Assembly (NCBI RefSeq): GCF_000600335.2
Contig: NZ_KK088564.1
Location: forward strand, 1 to 64,000
Length of the DNA stretch: 64,000 bases
From: Rubellimicrobium mesophilum DSM 19309
GTDB lineage: Bacteria; Pseudomonadota; Alphaproteobacteria; Rhodobacterales; Rhodobacteraceae
Direction of reading: 5' to 3'
The notes under the pieces are model-generated. The model was not told the origin of the DNA. It saw only the letters and a list, made by a program, of their open reading frames with translations, and made no database searches. This document shows, one piece after another, positions 53,454 through 62,352 of this stretch; the stretch's first letter is position 1, and each line of letters begins with the position of its first letter. Made by a program: the position numbers and the translations under genes.

Positions 53454-54923
53454 TCACTGCCGGGCATACACGTCCTCGTATCGCACGATGTCGTCCTCGC
53501 CGAGATAAGGGCCGGTCTGGACCTCGATCAGCACCATGGGGAGCTTGCCGGGGTTCTCCATCCGGTGCTTCGCGCCGAGAGGGATGTAGATGGACTGGTT
53601 CTCGGTCACGAGGCGGACCTCGTCGCCCACGGTCACGCGCGCGGTGCCCTGGACGACGATCCAGTGCTCGGAGCGGTGGTGGTGGCTCTGGAGGCTGAGC
53701 GCGGCGCCGGGATGGACGACGATGCGCTTGACCTGGAAGCGGTCGCCCTTGGCGAGGCTCTCGAACCAGCCCCAGGGGCGGTGGTCGCGAGGGAAGGTCT
53801 CGGCCTGGGGCGCGCCCTCGGCCTTGAGGGTGGCGACGACGGCCTTCACGTCCTGGGCGCGGTCGCGGTGGGCGACGAGCACCGCGTCGGGCATGGCGAC
53901 GGCCACGATGTCGGTGAGGCCGATGCCGACGACGCGCTGGCCGGGCGCCTCGGAGCGCAGCAGCGTGCCCTGGCAGTCGATGGCGGTGGCGGCCCCCGAG
54001 GCGGCGGTGCCCTCCTCGTGGGTCTCGCGCCAGACGGCCGCCCAGTCGCCCAGATCGGACCAGCGCCCCTCGTAGGGGACGACGGACAGGTTGTCGGCCT
54101 TCTCCATCACCGCGTAGTCCACGGAGATCGCCGGGGCCTGCGCCCAGGCGGCGGGATCGAGCCGGTGGAAGCCGAGGTCGCGCTTGGCCCGGGCCAGCGA
54201 TGCCTCGACGGCGGCGAGGAGGGCAGGGGCGTGGCGGCGGGCGGCCTCGACCATCACGTCGGCGCGGAAGAGGAAGATGCCGGCGTTCCAGAGGTGGCGG
54301 CCGTCTTCGACCATCGCGCGGGCGCGGGTGGCGTCGGGCTTCTCCACGAAGGCGCGGAGGGGCAGGGCGGTCGGGGCGGCGCCGGGGGCGGGAGCCTCGG
54401 CCAGCTCGAGATAGCCGTAGCCGGTCTCGGGACGGCTGGGGGCGATGCCGAAGGTGACGATGCGGCCCGAGAGCGCCGCGGGGACCGCCGCCGCCACGGT
54501 GCCTTGGAAGCTCTGGGCGTCGGGGATCACATGGTCGGAGGGGGCGACGAGGACCAGCGCGGCGGGGTCGCCCGTGGCGGCCTGGAGGGTGGCCGCGAGG
54601 ATCGCGGGGGCCGTGTCCCGGCCCTCGGGCTCGATGAGGAGGGCGGCGGGGGCGACGCCGAGCTCGGAGACTTGCTCGGCCACGATGAAGCGGAAGGCGT
54701 CGGTGGTGACCACGACGGGGTGGGCGAAGGCGGGGCCGGTCAGGCGCCGGACCGAGGCCTGGAAGAGGCTCTCCTTGCCCAGGAGCGGCGCGAACTGCTT
54801 CGGGTAGCTCTTGCGCGAGAGGGGCCAGAGCCGGGTGCCCGAGCCGCCGCAGAGCAGGACGGGGTGGATCGCCGGGGCCGGAGTGCCGGCCGCGTCCGCG
54901 GAGAAGGGAGTCGTCACGAGCAT
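53454..54923 (-). CDS. manC: Mannose-1-phosphate guanylyltransferase / mannose-6-phosphate isomerase
   Basis: The 489-residue protein has the nucleotidyltransferase domain ([29 protein letters not shown]) at residues about 20-350 and a C-terminal cupin isomerase-like domain ([32 protein letters not shown]). It makes GDP-mannose from mannose-1-phosphate and may interconvert fructose- and mannose-6-phosphate. It overlaps the fcl gene by ten bases. Together gmd, fcl and manC make GDP-L-fucose. Confidence 0.95.
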   Translation of the reverse strand: MLVTTPFSADAAGTPAPAIHPVLLCGGSGTRLWPLSRKSYPKQFAPLLGKESLFQASVRRLTGPAFAHPVVVTTDAFRFIVAEQVSELGVAPAALLIEPEGRDTAPAILAATLQAATGDPAALVLVAPSDHVIPDAQSFQGTVAAAVPAALSGRIVTFGIAPSRPETGYGYLELAEAPAPGAAPTALPLRAFVEKPDATRARAMVEDGRHLWNAGIFLFRADVMVEAARRHAPALLAAVEASLARAKRDLGFHRLDPAAWAQAPAISVDYAVMEKADNLSVVPYEGRWSDLGDWAAVWRETHEEGTAASGAATAIDCQGTLLRSEAPGQRVVGIGLTDIVAVAMPDAVLVAHRDRAQDVKAVVATLKAEGAPQAETFPRDHRPWGWFESLAKGDRFQVKRIVVHPGAALSLQSHHHRSEHWIVVQGTARVTVGDEVRLVTENQSIYIPLGAKHRMENPGKLPMVLIEVQTGPYLGEDDIVRYEDVYARQ

Positions 54924-55873
54924 CTGAGGTCCTCCACGGCCCTGAACCAGTCGTAGGTCTGTTCGAGTCCCTGCCGGAGCCCGATCCGGGCGCGCCAGCC
55001 CAGGGCGGCGAGGCGCCCCACGTCCATCAGCTTGCGCGGCGTGCCGTCGGGCTTGGAGCTGTCGAAGGCGATGTCGCCCCGGAACCCCGTGACCTCGGCG
55101 ACCAGGCGCGCGAGATCGGCGATGGAGATGTCCTCGCCGGTGCCCACGTTGATGTGGGAGAGCATGGGCCGGGTGTTCGCCTCGTAGGCCGGACGCGGAA
55201 GGTCCATCACGTGGAGCGAGGCCTCGGCCATGTCGTCCACGTGCAGGAACTCGCGGCGCGGCGTGCCGGTGCCCCAGATCGTCACCACCTCGCGCCCCTC
55301 GGCCGTGGCCTCGTGGAAGCGGCGCAGCAGCGCGGGGAGGACGTGCGAGTTCTGCGGGTGGAAGTTGTCGCCGGGGCCGTAGAGGTTGGTCGGCATCACC
55401 GAGCGGTAGTCGCGGCCGTGCTGACGGGCGAAGCTTTCGCAGAGCTTGATGCCCGCGATCTTGGCGATGGCGTAGGGCTCGTTCGTGGGCTCCAGGGTCC
55501 CGGTGAGGAGGGCCTCCTCGGTCATGGGCTGCGGGGCGAGGCGCGGATAGATGCAGGAGGACCCGAGGAACAGGAGCCGCTGGACCCCCGCCGCGTGGGC
55601 CTGCCCGATGACGTTCGCCTCGATCAGGAGGTTGTCGTAGATGAAGTCCGCCGGGTAGGCGTCGTTGGCATGGATGCCGCCCACCTTCGCCGCCGCCAGG
55701 ATCACCGCGTCGGGCCGCTCTGTCTGGAGGAAGGCCCGCACGGCGGCCTGGTCGGTGAGGTCGAGCTCGGCCCGGGTCCGCGTCAGGACCTCGTCGGCCC
55801 CCCGTGCCCGAAGGCGGCGCAGGATCGCGCCGCCGACCATGCCGTTGTGCCCGGCCAGGAAGATGCGTGCCAT
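54914..55873 (-). CDS. fcl: GDP-L-fucose synthase
   Basis: The 319-residue short-chain dehydrogenase begins [20 protein letters not shown] and has [17 protein letters not shown], the catalytic Tyr-x3-Lys in [14 protein letters not shown], and [15 protein letters not shown]. These are GDP-fucose synthase (WcaG) signatures. It epimerises and reduces GDP-4-keto-6-deoxymannose to GDP-L-fucose with NADPH. The ATG at 55873 is the family start; a 39-residue upstream extension runs into the gap after gmd. It is 20 bases after gmd and overlaps manC. Confidence 0.94.
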   Translation of the reverse strand: MARIFLAGHNGMVGGAILRRLRARGADEVLTRTRAELDLTDQAAVRAFLQTERPDAVILAAAKVGGIHANDAYPADFIYDNLLIEANVIGQAHAAGVQRLLFLGSSCIYPRLAPQPMTEEALLTGTLEPTNEPYAIAKIAGIKLCESFARQHGRDYRSVMPTNLYGPGDNFHPQNSHVLPALLRRFHEATAEGREVVTIWGTGTPRREFLHVDDMAEASLHVMDLPRPAYEANTRPMLSHINVGTGEDISIADLARLVAEVTGFRGDIAFDSSKPDGTPRKLMDVGRLAALGWRARIGLRQGLEQTYDWFRAVEDLRCS

Positions 55874-55893
55874 GTGGTTCAGGTCCCCTCGGC

Positions 55894-57012
55894 TCAGGCC
55901 TCGACGCTGACCGGCAGGTCGAGCCCGTGCGACTTCAGGAGCGCGTGCCGGCGCGCGGCCACGAGATCGGCCGCCACCATCTCGCGGCACATCTCGCGGG
56001 CGGTGACCTGCGGCGTCCAGCCCAGCTTCTGCTTGGCCTTGGCGGGGTTGCCGAGCAGCGTCTCGACCTCGGCGGGGCGGAAGTAGCGCGGGTCGATGCG
56101 CATCACGACCTGGCCTTCACGGACCATGGGCGCGAGGTGGCCGTCCACGCGGTCCACCACCGCGACCTCGTCCACGCCCTCGCCCATGAACCTCAGCGTC
56201 ATGCCGAGGTCCTGGGCCGCCCAGGTGATGAACTCGCGCACCGAGTACTGGACGCCGGTGGCGATGACGTAGTCCTCGGGCTCGTCCTGCTGGAGCATGA
56301 GCCACTGCATCCGCACGTAGTCCTTGGCGTGGCCCCAGTCGCGCAGCGAGTCGATGTTGCCCATGTAGAGGCAGGGCTCGAGGCCCATGGCGATGTGGCT
56401 GAGGCCGCGCGTGATCTTGCGCGTCACGAAGGTCTCGCCCCGGCGCGGGCTCTCGTGGTTGAAGAGGATGCCGTTGCAGGCGTAGAGCCCATAGGCTTCG
56501 CGGTAGTTCACCGTGATCCAGTAGGCGTACATCTTGGCCACGGCGTAGGGGCTGCGCGGGTGGAAGGGCGTCCGCTCGGTCTGCGGCGTCTCCTGCACGA
56601 GGCCGTAGAGCTCGGAGGTGGAGGCCTGGTAGAAGCGGGTGGTCCTTTCGAGGCCCAGGAAGCGGATCGCCTCCAGGAGGCGCAGCGTGCCGATCGCATC
56701 CACGTCGGCGGTGTATTCCGGGGCCTCGAAGCTCACGGCGACATGGGACTGGGCGCCGAGGTTGTAGACCTCGTCGGGGCGCACCTCGGAGAGGATGCGC
56801 GTGAGGTTCGAGGTGTCCGTGAGGTCCCCGTAATGCAGCCGGAATCGGCCATCCTCGTGCGGGTCCTGATAGATGTGATCCACCCGCTGCGTGTTGAAGA
56901 GCGAGGCGCGCCGCTTGATGCCGTGCACCTCGTAGCCCTTCTCGAGCAGGAACTCCGCCAGGTAGGACCCGTCCTGGCCCGTGATGCCGGTGATGAGGGC
57001 TCGCTTGGTCAC
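55894..57012 (-). CDS. gmd: GDP-mannose 4,6-dehydratase
   Basis: The 372-residue protein begins [20 protein letters not shown] and has [20 protein letters not shown], the catalytic Thr/Tyr/Lys block STSELYGL and [20 protein letters not shown], and [20 protein letters not shown]. All are Gmd signatures. It converts GDP-mannose to the 4-keto-6-deoxy intermediate used by Fcl. Start is GTG at 57012; a frame reaching 57174 adds only a Pro/Ala-rich stretch. It leads the fucose-donor operon. Confidence 0.95.
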   Translation of the reverse strand: MTKRALITGITGQDGSYLAEFLLEKGYEVHGIKRRASLFNTQRVDHIYQDPHEDGRFRLHYGDLTDTSNLTRILSEVRPDEVYNLGAQSHVAVSFEAPEYTADVDAIGTLRLLEAIRFLGLERTTRFYQASTSELYGLVQETPQTERTPFHPRSPYAVAKMYAYWITVNYREAYGLYACNGILFNHESPRRGETFVTRKITRGLSHIAMGLEPCLYMGNIDSLRDWGHAKDYVRMQWLMLQQDEPEDYVIATGVQYSVREFITWAAQDLGMTLRFMGEGVDEVAVVDRVDGHLAPMVREGQVVMRIDPRYFRPAEVETLLGNPAKAKQKLGWTPQVTAREMCREMVAADLVAARRHALLKSHGLDLPVSVEA

Positions 57013-57250
57013 TCGGGATGACTCCGACTGGTTAGGTTTGTCTCGGGACCCAAGGGCGCCCGGGGTCCGGGCCGTCCCAGGGGCGGCTGCGCGGGCCGGG
57101 CCATTGGGCGCCCGACCGGCAGGACTTCGAGGAGGCGCCGCGGCGGGGCGCTTCCCCTGCGACGCGGGGCCCATGGCACGGGCCGGGATCGCTGTCCATC
57201 CCGGGGCGCGAGCCTGGGCGAAGGCTCGCCGGGCAGAGGGGCGCCTGGGA

Positions 57251-57931
57251 TCAGGCGCCCTGGCGGTGGAGGATGACGGCGAGGGTTTTGCGGGCGATGC
57301 GGAGGTCGAGGGCGAGGGAGGCGGTTCGGACGTAGAGGAGGTCGGCCTGGACCTTGGCGCGGATGCCGTCGGGGCCGTCGGCGTAGCCCAGCTCGGTCTG
57401 GGCCAGGCCGGAGATGCCGGGCTTGACGGCGTGGCGGTCGCGGTAGCCCGGGACGGTGTCGGCGTAGACGAGGGCGTGGGGGTAGTAGTCGGGGCGCGGG
57501 CCGATCAGGCTCATCTCGCCCTTGAGCACGTTGAGCGCCTGCGGCAGCTCGTCGACGCGGGCGCGGCGCAGGAGCTGGCCCAGCGGGGTGATGCGGTGGC
57601 GGTCGAGGGGGTCGAAGGCGCCGCGCTCGATGGGGGCCGCGGCCATGGTGCGGAACTTCCAGGCCCGGAAGGGGCGGCCGTGCCGGCCCATGCGCTCCTG
57701 CACGAAGAACAGCCGGCCGCGGTTGAGCCAGGGGTTGAGCGCCAGCAGCGCCAGCGCCGCCAGCGCCAGCGGCACCAGCAGAAGCCCCGCCCCCACAAGG
57801 TCGAAGCCGCGCTTGGCCAGCGGATAGGCCCGGCCCGCGCCCGCGCGCCGCCCCCCCAGCCGCCGCAGCCCCGGCGCAGGCCCCACAGGAACGCCGCCCG
57901 CGCGCGGCATCTGGCTCGACCAACCCAACAT
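57251..57931 (-). CDS. Undecaprenyl-phosphate sugar-1-phosphate transferase (ExoY/WcaJ C-terminal type)
   Basis: The 226-residue protein has one N-terminal membrane segment (about 43-65) and the bacterial sugar transferase core: [52 protein letters not shown] and [12 protein letters not shown]. It starts repeat-unit synthesis by linking the first sugar phosphate to undecaprenyl phosphate. It is the short ExoY-like form without the WcaJ N-terminal domain. It lies 238 bases before gmd in the same direction and has a perfect TTAA-N7-TTAA box upstream. Confidence 0.9.
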   Translation of the reverse strand: MLGWSSQMPRAGGVPVGPAPGLRRLGGRRAGAGRAYPLAKRGFDLVGAGLLLVPLALAALALLALNPWLNRGRLFFVQERMGRHGRPFRAWKFRTMAAAPIERGAFDPLDRHRITPLGQLLRRARVDELPQALNVLKGEMSLIGPRPDYYPHALVYADTVPGYRDRHAVKPGISGLAQTELGYADGPDGIRAKVQADLLYVRTASLALDLRIARKTLAVILHRQGA

Positions 57932-57967
57932 GGCTGTCCCTCGTCTGTCCCCGCGCAGATCGCAGGG

Positions 57968-57982
57968 TTAACGGGCCGTTAA
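57968..57982 (-). promoter_or_regulatory. Perfect CtrA-type box upstream of the priming sugar transferase
   Basis: TTAACGGGCCGTTAA fits TTAA-N7-TTAA exactly and is a palindrome. It lies 37-51 bases before the sugar transferase ATG, where an activator would sit near the -35. CtrA is the cell-cycle and motility/GTA regulator of alphaproteobacteria. Binding is inferred from consensus match only. Confidence 0.5.
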
Positions 57983-58039
57983 CACCCCACAACCGGAGCG
58001 AAAAGATGGTGGAACGAGATCGGCCTCCAACTGACGCCC

Positions 58040-58153
58040 ATGTGGCCGGAAAATCTCAGGTTTCAGTTGGTGGCTGACGGAAACGTGATCTTGGTGCCTG
58101 CTCTTTGGGCGGTCCGTGAACGCAACCCCGAGGAAGTAAAGGCTGCTAGCTGA
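58040..58153 (+). CDS. Orphan 37-codon ORF in a lower-GC patch
   Basis: A short frame reads MWPENLRFQLVADGNVILVP then ALWAVRERNPEEVKAAS and a TGA. The patch (58000-58155) uses more A and T than its surroundings, with codons such as AAT, TTG and GTA. The open frame continues upstream to 57983 without a start, so it may be the tail of a broken gene. No ribosome site is seen. I do not recognise the family. Together with the LysR remnant beside it, it marks the 549-base gap between the sugar transferase and UDP-glucose dehydrogenase as a recombination scar. Confidence 0.3.
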   Translation: MWPENLRFQLVADGNVILVPALWAVRERNPEEVKAAS

Positions 58154-58231
58154 TTCGCGTCAGGGATGTGCTCGGAATTGGGCCTGAGGGCTGTAGCCTG
58201 CGCCATCAGGGCTTTTGACGGGCCGGGCGGG

Positions 58232-58372
58232 CTAGGCGGGCGGGGCACGACTTCCGGAGGTGGTGACCGGACGCTTCCTGGCCGAGGCCGACGGCGCCTG
58301 GGCGGCGCGGCTCACCGACCCAGCCTCGGCCACGGCGACGAAGTTGCGGAGCTGGTGCAGCGTGAAGGACAT
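58232..58372 (-). pseudogene. N-terminal remnant of a LysR-family regulator
   Basis: On the minus strand an ATG at 58372 opens a frame reading MSFTLHQLRNFVAVAEAGSV and SRAAQ, the exact pattern of the first 25 residues of LysR helix-turn-helix domains. Similarity then ends in APSASARKRPV and the frame stops at 58232. The recognition helix and the entire effector domain are missing. This is a gene fragment left by recombination or deletion, not a functional gene. Confidence 0.6.
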
Positions 58373-58480
58373 ACACCTTACGGAACAGGCGAAGCGCCGC
58401 CTCCGCAAGCGGGGTGCCTTGACCCACCTCCCGTCCCGGTGCACGGCTCCTCCAGTGGGACGTGAAGGGGATCGGCAACC

Positions 58481-59833
58481 ATGCGCATTGCGATGATCGG
58501 GACGGGTTATGTGGGCCTGGTGTCGGGGGTGTGCTTTTCCGACTTCGGGCACGAGGTGGTCTGCGTGGACAAGCACGCGGGCAAGATCGCGGGTCTGCAG
58601 CGGGGCGAGGTGCCGATCTACGAGCCCGGGCTGGAGGCGCTTTTGGCGCGCAACGTGGCCGAGGGGCGGCTGTCGTTCACCACCGACCTGGCGCAGGCGG
58701 TGGGCGGGGCGGACGCGGTGTTCATCGCCGTGGGCACGCCGTCGCGGCGGGGCGACGGGCACGCCGACCTCAGCTACGTCTACGCCGCCGCGCGCGAGAT
58801 CGCGCAGGCGGCCTCCGGGCCCACGGTGGTGGTGACCAAGTCGACGGTGCCGGTGGGCACCAACCGCGAGGTGGCGCGCATCCTGCGCGAGGCGCGGCCC
58901 GAGCTCGCCTTCGCGGTGGCCTCCAACCCCGAGTTCCTGCGCGAGGGGGCGGCCCTCGACGACTTCATGCGCCCCGACCGGGTGGTGGTGGGGCTGGACG
59001 GCCCCTCCGAGCCCGCCCGCCAGGTCATGGCCGAGATCTACCGCCCGCTGTTCCTGCGCGACTTCCCCATCGTCTGGACCGACCTCGAATCGGCCGAGAT
59101 GACCAAATACGCCGCCAACGCCTTCCTGGCCGCCAAGATCACCTTCATCAACGAGGTGGCCGCGCTCTGCGAGGCGGTGGGCGCCGACGTCAAGAGCGTG
59201 GCCCGCGGCATCGGCCTCGACGGCCGCATCGGCCCGAAGTTCCTGCACGCCGGCCCCGGCTACGGCGGCTCGTGCTTTCCCAAGGACACCAGCGCCTTTG
59301 CCCAGACCGGGCGCGACCACGGCGTGGCCCTGCGCCTCACCGAGGCGGTGATCGCCGTCAACGAGGCCACCAAGGCGCGCATGGTCGACAAGCTCGCCGC
59401 CCTCGCCGGCGGCGCCCTCGAGGGCCGCACGGTCGCCGTCCTCGGCGTCACCTTCAAGCCCAACACCGACGACATGCGCGAGGCCCCCTCGCTGGCCATC
59501 GTCCCCGCCCTCCAGGCCCGGGGCGCCCGGGTCCGCGTCGTCGACCCGCAGGGGCGGCGCGAGGGCGAGCACCTGCTCCCCGGCGTCGCCTGGCTCGACG
59601 ACCCCTACGCCGCCGCCCAGGGCGCCCACCTCGTCGCCATCCTCACCGAGTGGAACCAGTTCCGCGCCCTCGACCTCCGGCGCCTGGCCTCCGCCATGGC
59701 CGAGCCCCGCCTCGCCGACCTGCGCAACATCTACTCCCCCGACGAGGCCCGCGCCGCCGGCTTCCACGCCTACGCCTCCGTCGGCCGCCAGGGCTTCGAC
59801 GCCCCACACCCCCTCGACGCCGCCGCGGAATAG
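58481..59833 (+). CDS. UDP-glucose 6-dehydrogenase
   Basis: The 450-residue protein has the NAD motif MIGTGYVGLVSGVCFSDFG, the TKSTVPVGTN block, NPEFLREG, the catalytic Cys in GYGGSCFPKDTSAF, and LGVTFKPNTDDMREAPSL in the C-terminal UDP-binding domain. It oxidises UDP-glucose to UDP-glucuronate, which the epimerase at 43925 can convert to UDP-galacturonate. GAAGGGG precedes the ATG. It closes the polysaccharide region on the right. Confidence 0.94.
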   Translation: MRIAMIGTGYVGLVSGVCFSDFGHEVVCVDKHAGKIAGLQRGEVPIYEPGLEALLARNVAEGRLSFTTDLAQAVGGADAVFIAVGTPSRRGDGHADLSYVYAAAREIAQAASGPTVVVTKSTVPVGTNREVARILREARPELAFAVASNPEFLREGAALDDFMRPDRVVVGLDGPSEPARQVMAEIYRPLFLRDFPIVWTDLESAEMTKYAANAFLAAKITFINEVAALCEAVGADVKSVARGIGLDGRIGPKFLHAGPGYGGSCFPKDTSAFAQTGRDHGVALRLTEAVIAVNEATKARMVDKLAALAGGALEGRTVAVLGVTFKPNTDDMREAPSLAIVPALQARGARVRVVDPQGRREGEHLLPGVAWLDDPYAAAQGAHLVAILTEWNQFRALDLRRLASAMAEPRLADLRNIYSPDEARAAGFHAYASVGRQGFDAPHPLDAAAE

Positions 59834-59944
59834 CCACCCCCCCGCATGGCCCCCACCCCCCGCCTCCGGCCAGAGGACCACCCGATCCATACCCCACGGG
59901 GGGGGGCCCATCGAGGATCAGCGCAAGTCTTCGCCGACGGGCAT

Positions 59945-59995
59945 TTTTCCCGGAGGGAAAATAATTTGACAGCAAGGATGAGGCCTCGATAGGAT
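59945..59995 (+). promoter_or_regulatory. tmm promoter with adjacent dyad
   Basis: TTGACA at 59966-59971 and TAGGAT at 59990-59995 are 18 bases apart in the most AT-rich stretch of the area. They form a good sigma-70 promoter 22 bases before the tmm start. A hyphenated dyad, TTTTCCC (59945-59951) with GGGAAAA (59955-59961), ends four bases before the -35. It could be an operator or the terminator of the UDP-glucose dehydrogenase gene. Confidence 0.6.
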
Positions 59996-60017
59996 TTTTC
60001 CAAAACAGGGGGTGCAT

Positions 60018-61394
60018 ATGACCAAACGTGTGGCAGTGATCGGCGCGGGTCCGTCGGGACTGGCGCAGCTTCGGGCATTTCAATCGGCCAAGGCCAAGGG
60101 TGCGGAGATTCCCGAGGTCGTCTGCTACGAGAAGCAGTCGAACTGGGGCGGGCTCTGGAACTACACTTGGCGAACCGGCCTCGACGAGCATGGCGAGCCG
60201 GTCCATTGCTCCATGTATCGGTACCTGTGGTCGAATGGTCCCAAGGAGGGCCTGGAGTTCGCCGACTACAGCTTCGAGGAGCACTTCGGTCGGCCGATCG
60301 CGAGCTACCCGCCCCGCGCCGTGATGTTCGACTACATCGAGGGGCGCGTGAACAAGGCGGGCGTCCGCGACTGGATCAGGTTCTGCCACGTCGCGCGCCG
60401 CATCACCTACGACAAGGCGACGGAGAAGTTCACCGTCATCGTCGAGGACCTCGTGAACGACCGCGAGATCACCGAGGAGTTCGACTGGGTGGTGGTGGCC
60501 TCGGGCCACTTCTCGATCCCCAACGTGCCCGAGTTCTCCGGCTTCGACACCTTCAACGGTCGCGTCCTCCACGCGCACGACTTCCGCGACGCGCGCGAGT
60601 TCACGGGCAAGGACGTCCTCCTCATCGGGACGAGCTACTCGGCCGAGGACATCGGCTCCCAGCTCTGGAAATACGGCGCGAAGTCCATCACCGTGGCGCA
60701 CCGCACGGCACCCATGGGCTTCAAGTGGCCCGAGAACTGGAAGGAGGTGCCGATCCTCGAGAAGGTGCAGGGCAACATCGCGACCTTCAAGGACGGCACC
60801 ACCATGCGGGTGGACGCGATCATCCTCTGCACCGGCTACCAGCACCATTTCCCGTTCCTGGCCGACGACCTCCGCCTGCGGACGAAGAACCGGCTCGCGG
60901 CCGCGGACCTCTACAAGGGCGTGGTCTACGTGACCAACCCGAAGCTGTTCTACCTGGGCATGCAGGACCAGTGGTACACCTTCAACATGTTCGACGCGCA
61001 GGCCTGGTACGTCCGCGACGTGATCCTGGGCCGCATCCAGGTTCCGGCCTCGGATGAGGAGCGACGGGCCGACGTGAAGGCGCGCGAGGCGGCCGAGGAC
61101 GCCTGCGCCGACTCGCACGAGGCCATCGAGTACCAGGGCGCCTACGTGCAGGAGCTGATCGACCTGACGGACTATCCGTCCTTCGACATCAAGGGCGCGA
61201 ACGAGGCCTTCTTCGAGTGGAAGGACCACAAGAAGCAGGACATCATGGGCTTCCGCAACCACGCCTACCGCTCGGTGATGACCGGGACCATGGCGCCCGT
61301 CCACCATACGCCCTGGAAGGACGCGCTCGAGGACAGCCTCGAGAGCTACCTCCGGACGGAGCCCGAGCCGTCCTCCCTCCAGGAGGCGAGCTGA
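60018..61394 (+). CDS. tmm: Trimethylamine monooxygenase (flavin-containing monooxygenase)
   Basis: The 458-residue protein has the FAD motif [11 protein letters not shown] (residues 7-17), the [11 protein letters not shown] block, the FMO motif region [20 protein letters not shown] and the NADPH motif [13 protein letters not shown]. Length and the [20 protein letters not shown] and [12 protein letters not shown] segments match roseobacter Tmm, which oxidises trimethylamine to its N-oxide in the cytoplasm. The ATG at 60018 is preferred to the GTG at 60012 because AGGGGG lies six bases before it. The tdm gene nearby supports the assignment. It converges on the EamA gene with a seven-base gap. 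Confidence 0.92.
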   Translation: MTKRVAVIGAGPSGLAQLRAFQSAKAKGAEIPEVVCYEKQSNWGGLWNYTWRTGLDEHGEPVHCSMYRYLWSNGPKEGLEFADYSFEEHFGRPIASYPPRAVMFDYIEGRVNKAGVRDWIRFCHVARRITYDKATEKFTVIVEDLVNDREITEEFDWVVVASGHFSIPNVPEFSGFDTFNGRVLHAHDFRDAREFTGKDVLLIGTSYSAEDIGSQLWKYGAKSITVAHRTAPMGFKWPENWKEVPILEKVQGNIATFKDGTTMRVDAIILCTGYQHHFPFLADDLRLRTKNRLAAADLYKGVVYVTNPKLFYLGMQDQWYTFNMFDAQAWYVRDVILGRIQVPASDEERRADVKAREAAEDACADSHEAIEYQGAYVQELIDLTDYPSFDIKGANEAFFEWKDHKKQDIMGFRNHAYRSVMTGTMAPVHHTPWKDALEDSLESYLRTEPEPSSLQEAS

Positions 61395-61401
61395 CCCGAG
61401 G

Positions 61402-62238
61402 TCAGGTCGCGATCGCGGCGATTCCGGCGAAGACGATGAGGACCCCCAGCCATTGGGTCGCCCTCATCGCCTCGCCCAGGAAGCGCCAGGCGAGGAGGAT
61501 GGTCACCAGCCCGAAGACGGACGAGGTCACGGCGGCATATTCCGGCGACGGGAACCGGGCGGCGGCGACCACGAGGCTGATCGCCGTGGCGTCCAGCGCG
61601 CCCACTAGCACCAGGGGCCGCCATTGCGCCCGGGCAGGCGCGAGCGGGATCCGGGCCAGGATCATCCAGCCTCCGACGCAGCCGAGCGCGACCAGGCGCG
61701 CCACGACCGTGACCGTCAGCTCGCCGCCGTCCGACGCAGCCCTCTGCGCGAGGCCGAAGGTCAGCGCGAAGCCCGTGGCGCCGACGAGCGCCCAAAGGAT
61801 CGCCTGGCCTCGGGGGCCGGCCGGCTCGTCCTCGCTCCGGGAGGCCGCCAGGGCGAGGCCGGCGACGATCGCGAGGATGGCGGCCCATTCCCAGAGCGCC
61901 GCCGGACGGCCCTGGTGGGCCGCGATGGTGAGCGAGAGGACCGGGTAGGAGCCGCAGACCGGCGCCACGAGCCGGACCGGTCCGATCGCGAAGGCGCGAT
62001 AGAGGCCGATGCTCGCGGCCGCGAAGGCGAGGCCGGCCAGCAGGGCCAAGGCGAGCGACGGCCAGGGCAGCGGGTTGCCTTGGTCCGCAAGAAGGGCGAC
62101 CGGGGCGAGGAGCGCCGTCCCGGCGAGGAGGGCCGTGAAGAGGAGGGGCGCGATGTCTCCCCGGGGGCTGACGATCCGGACCACCATGTCGTGGACCCCC
62201 CAGGCGAGCGCGGCAAGGGTCCCCATGAGAAGCGACAA
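61402..62238 (-). CDS. EamA-type (DMT superfamily) transporter in the tmm/tdm locus
   Basis: The 278-residue protein has ten hydrophobic segments in two EamA repeats, starting LLMGTLAALAWGVHDMVVRI and ending LAWRFLGEAMRATQWLGVLI. It is coded opposite to tmm and tdm and divergent from tdm across 114 AT-richer bases. A methylamine-linked transport role is possible from position, but the substrate cannot be read from the sequence. Confidence 0.85.
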   Translation of the reverse strand: MSLLMGTLAALAWGVHDMVVRIVSPRGDIAPLLFTALLAGTALLAPVALLADQGNPLPWPSLALALLAGLAFAAASIGLYRAFAIGPVRLVAPVCGSYPVLSLTIAAHQGRPAALWEWAAILAIVAGLALAASRSEDEPAGPRGQAILWALVGATGFALTFGLAQRAASDGGELTVTVVARLVALGCVGGWMILARIPLAPARAQWRPLVLVGALDATAISLVVAAARFPSPEYAAVTSSVFGLVTILLAWRFLGEAMRATQWLGVLIVFAGIAAIAT

Positions 62239-62352
62239 GACGACCTCCTACGCCGTGGCGGGCATTTGAACGTTGCAGCCCAAGGAAAGGCTGATATTCA
62301 TTTGGATCAAATAAGTTTACGCACAAGCAAGATGCCTGGCAACGGAGGTCTC

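Noticed and set aside
58232..59911. 559-residue minus-strand frame opposite UDP-glucose dehydrogenase
   Set aside because: Only its last 47 residues, from the ATG at 58372, show real similarity (LysR remnant). The rest is antisense shadow.
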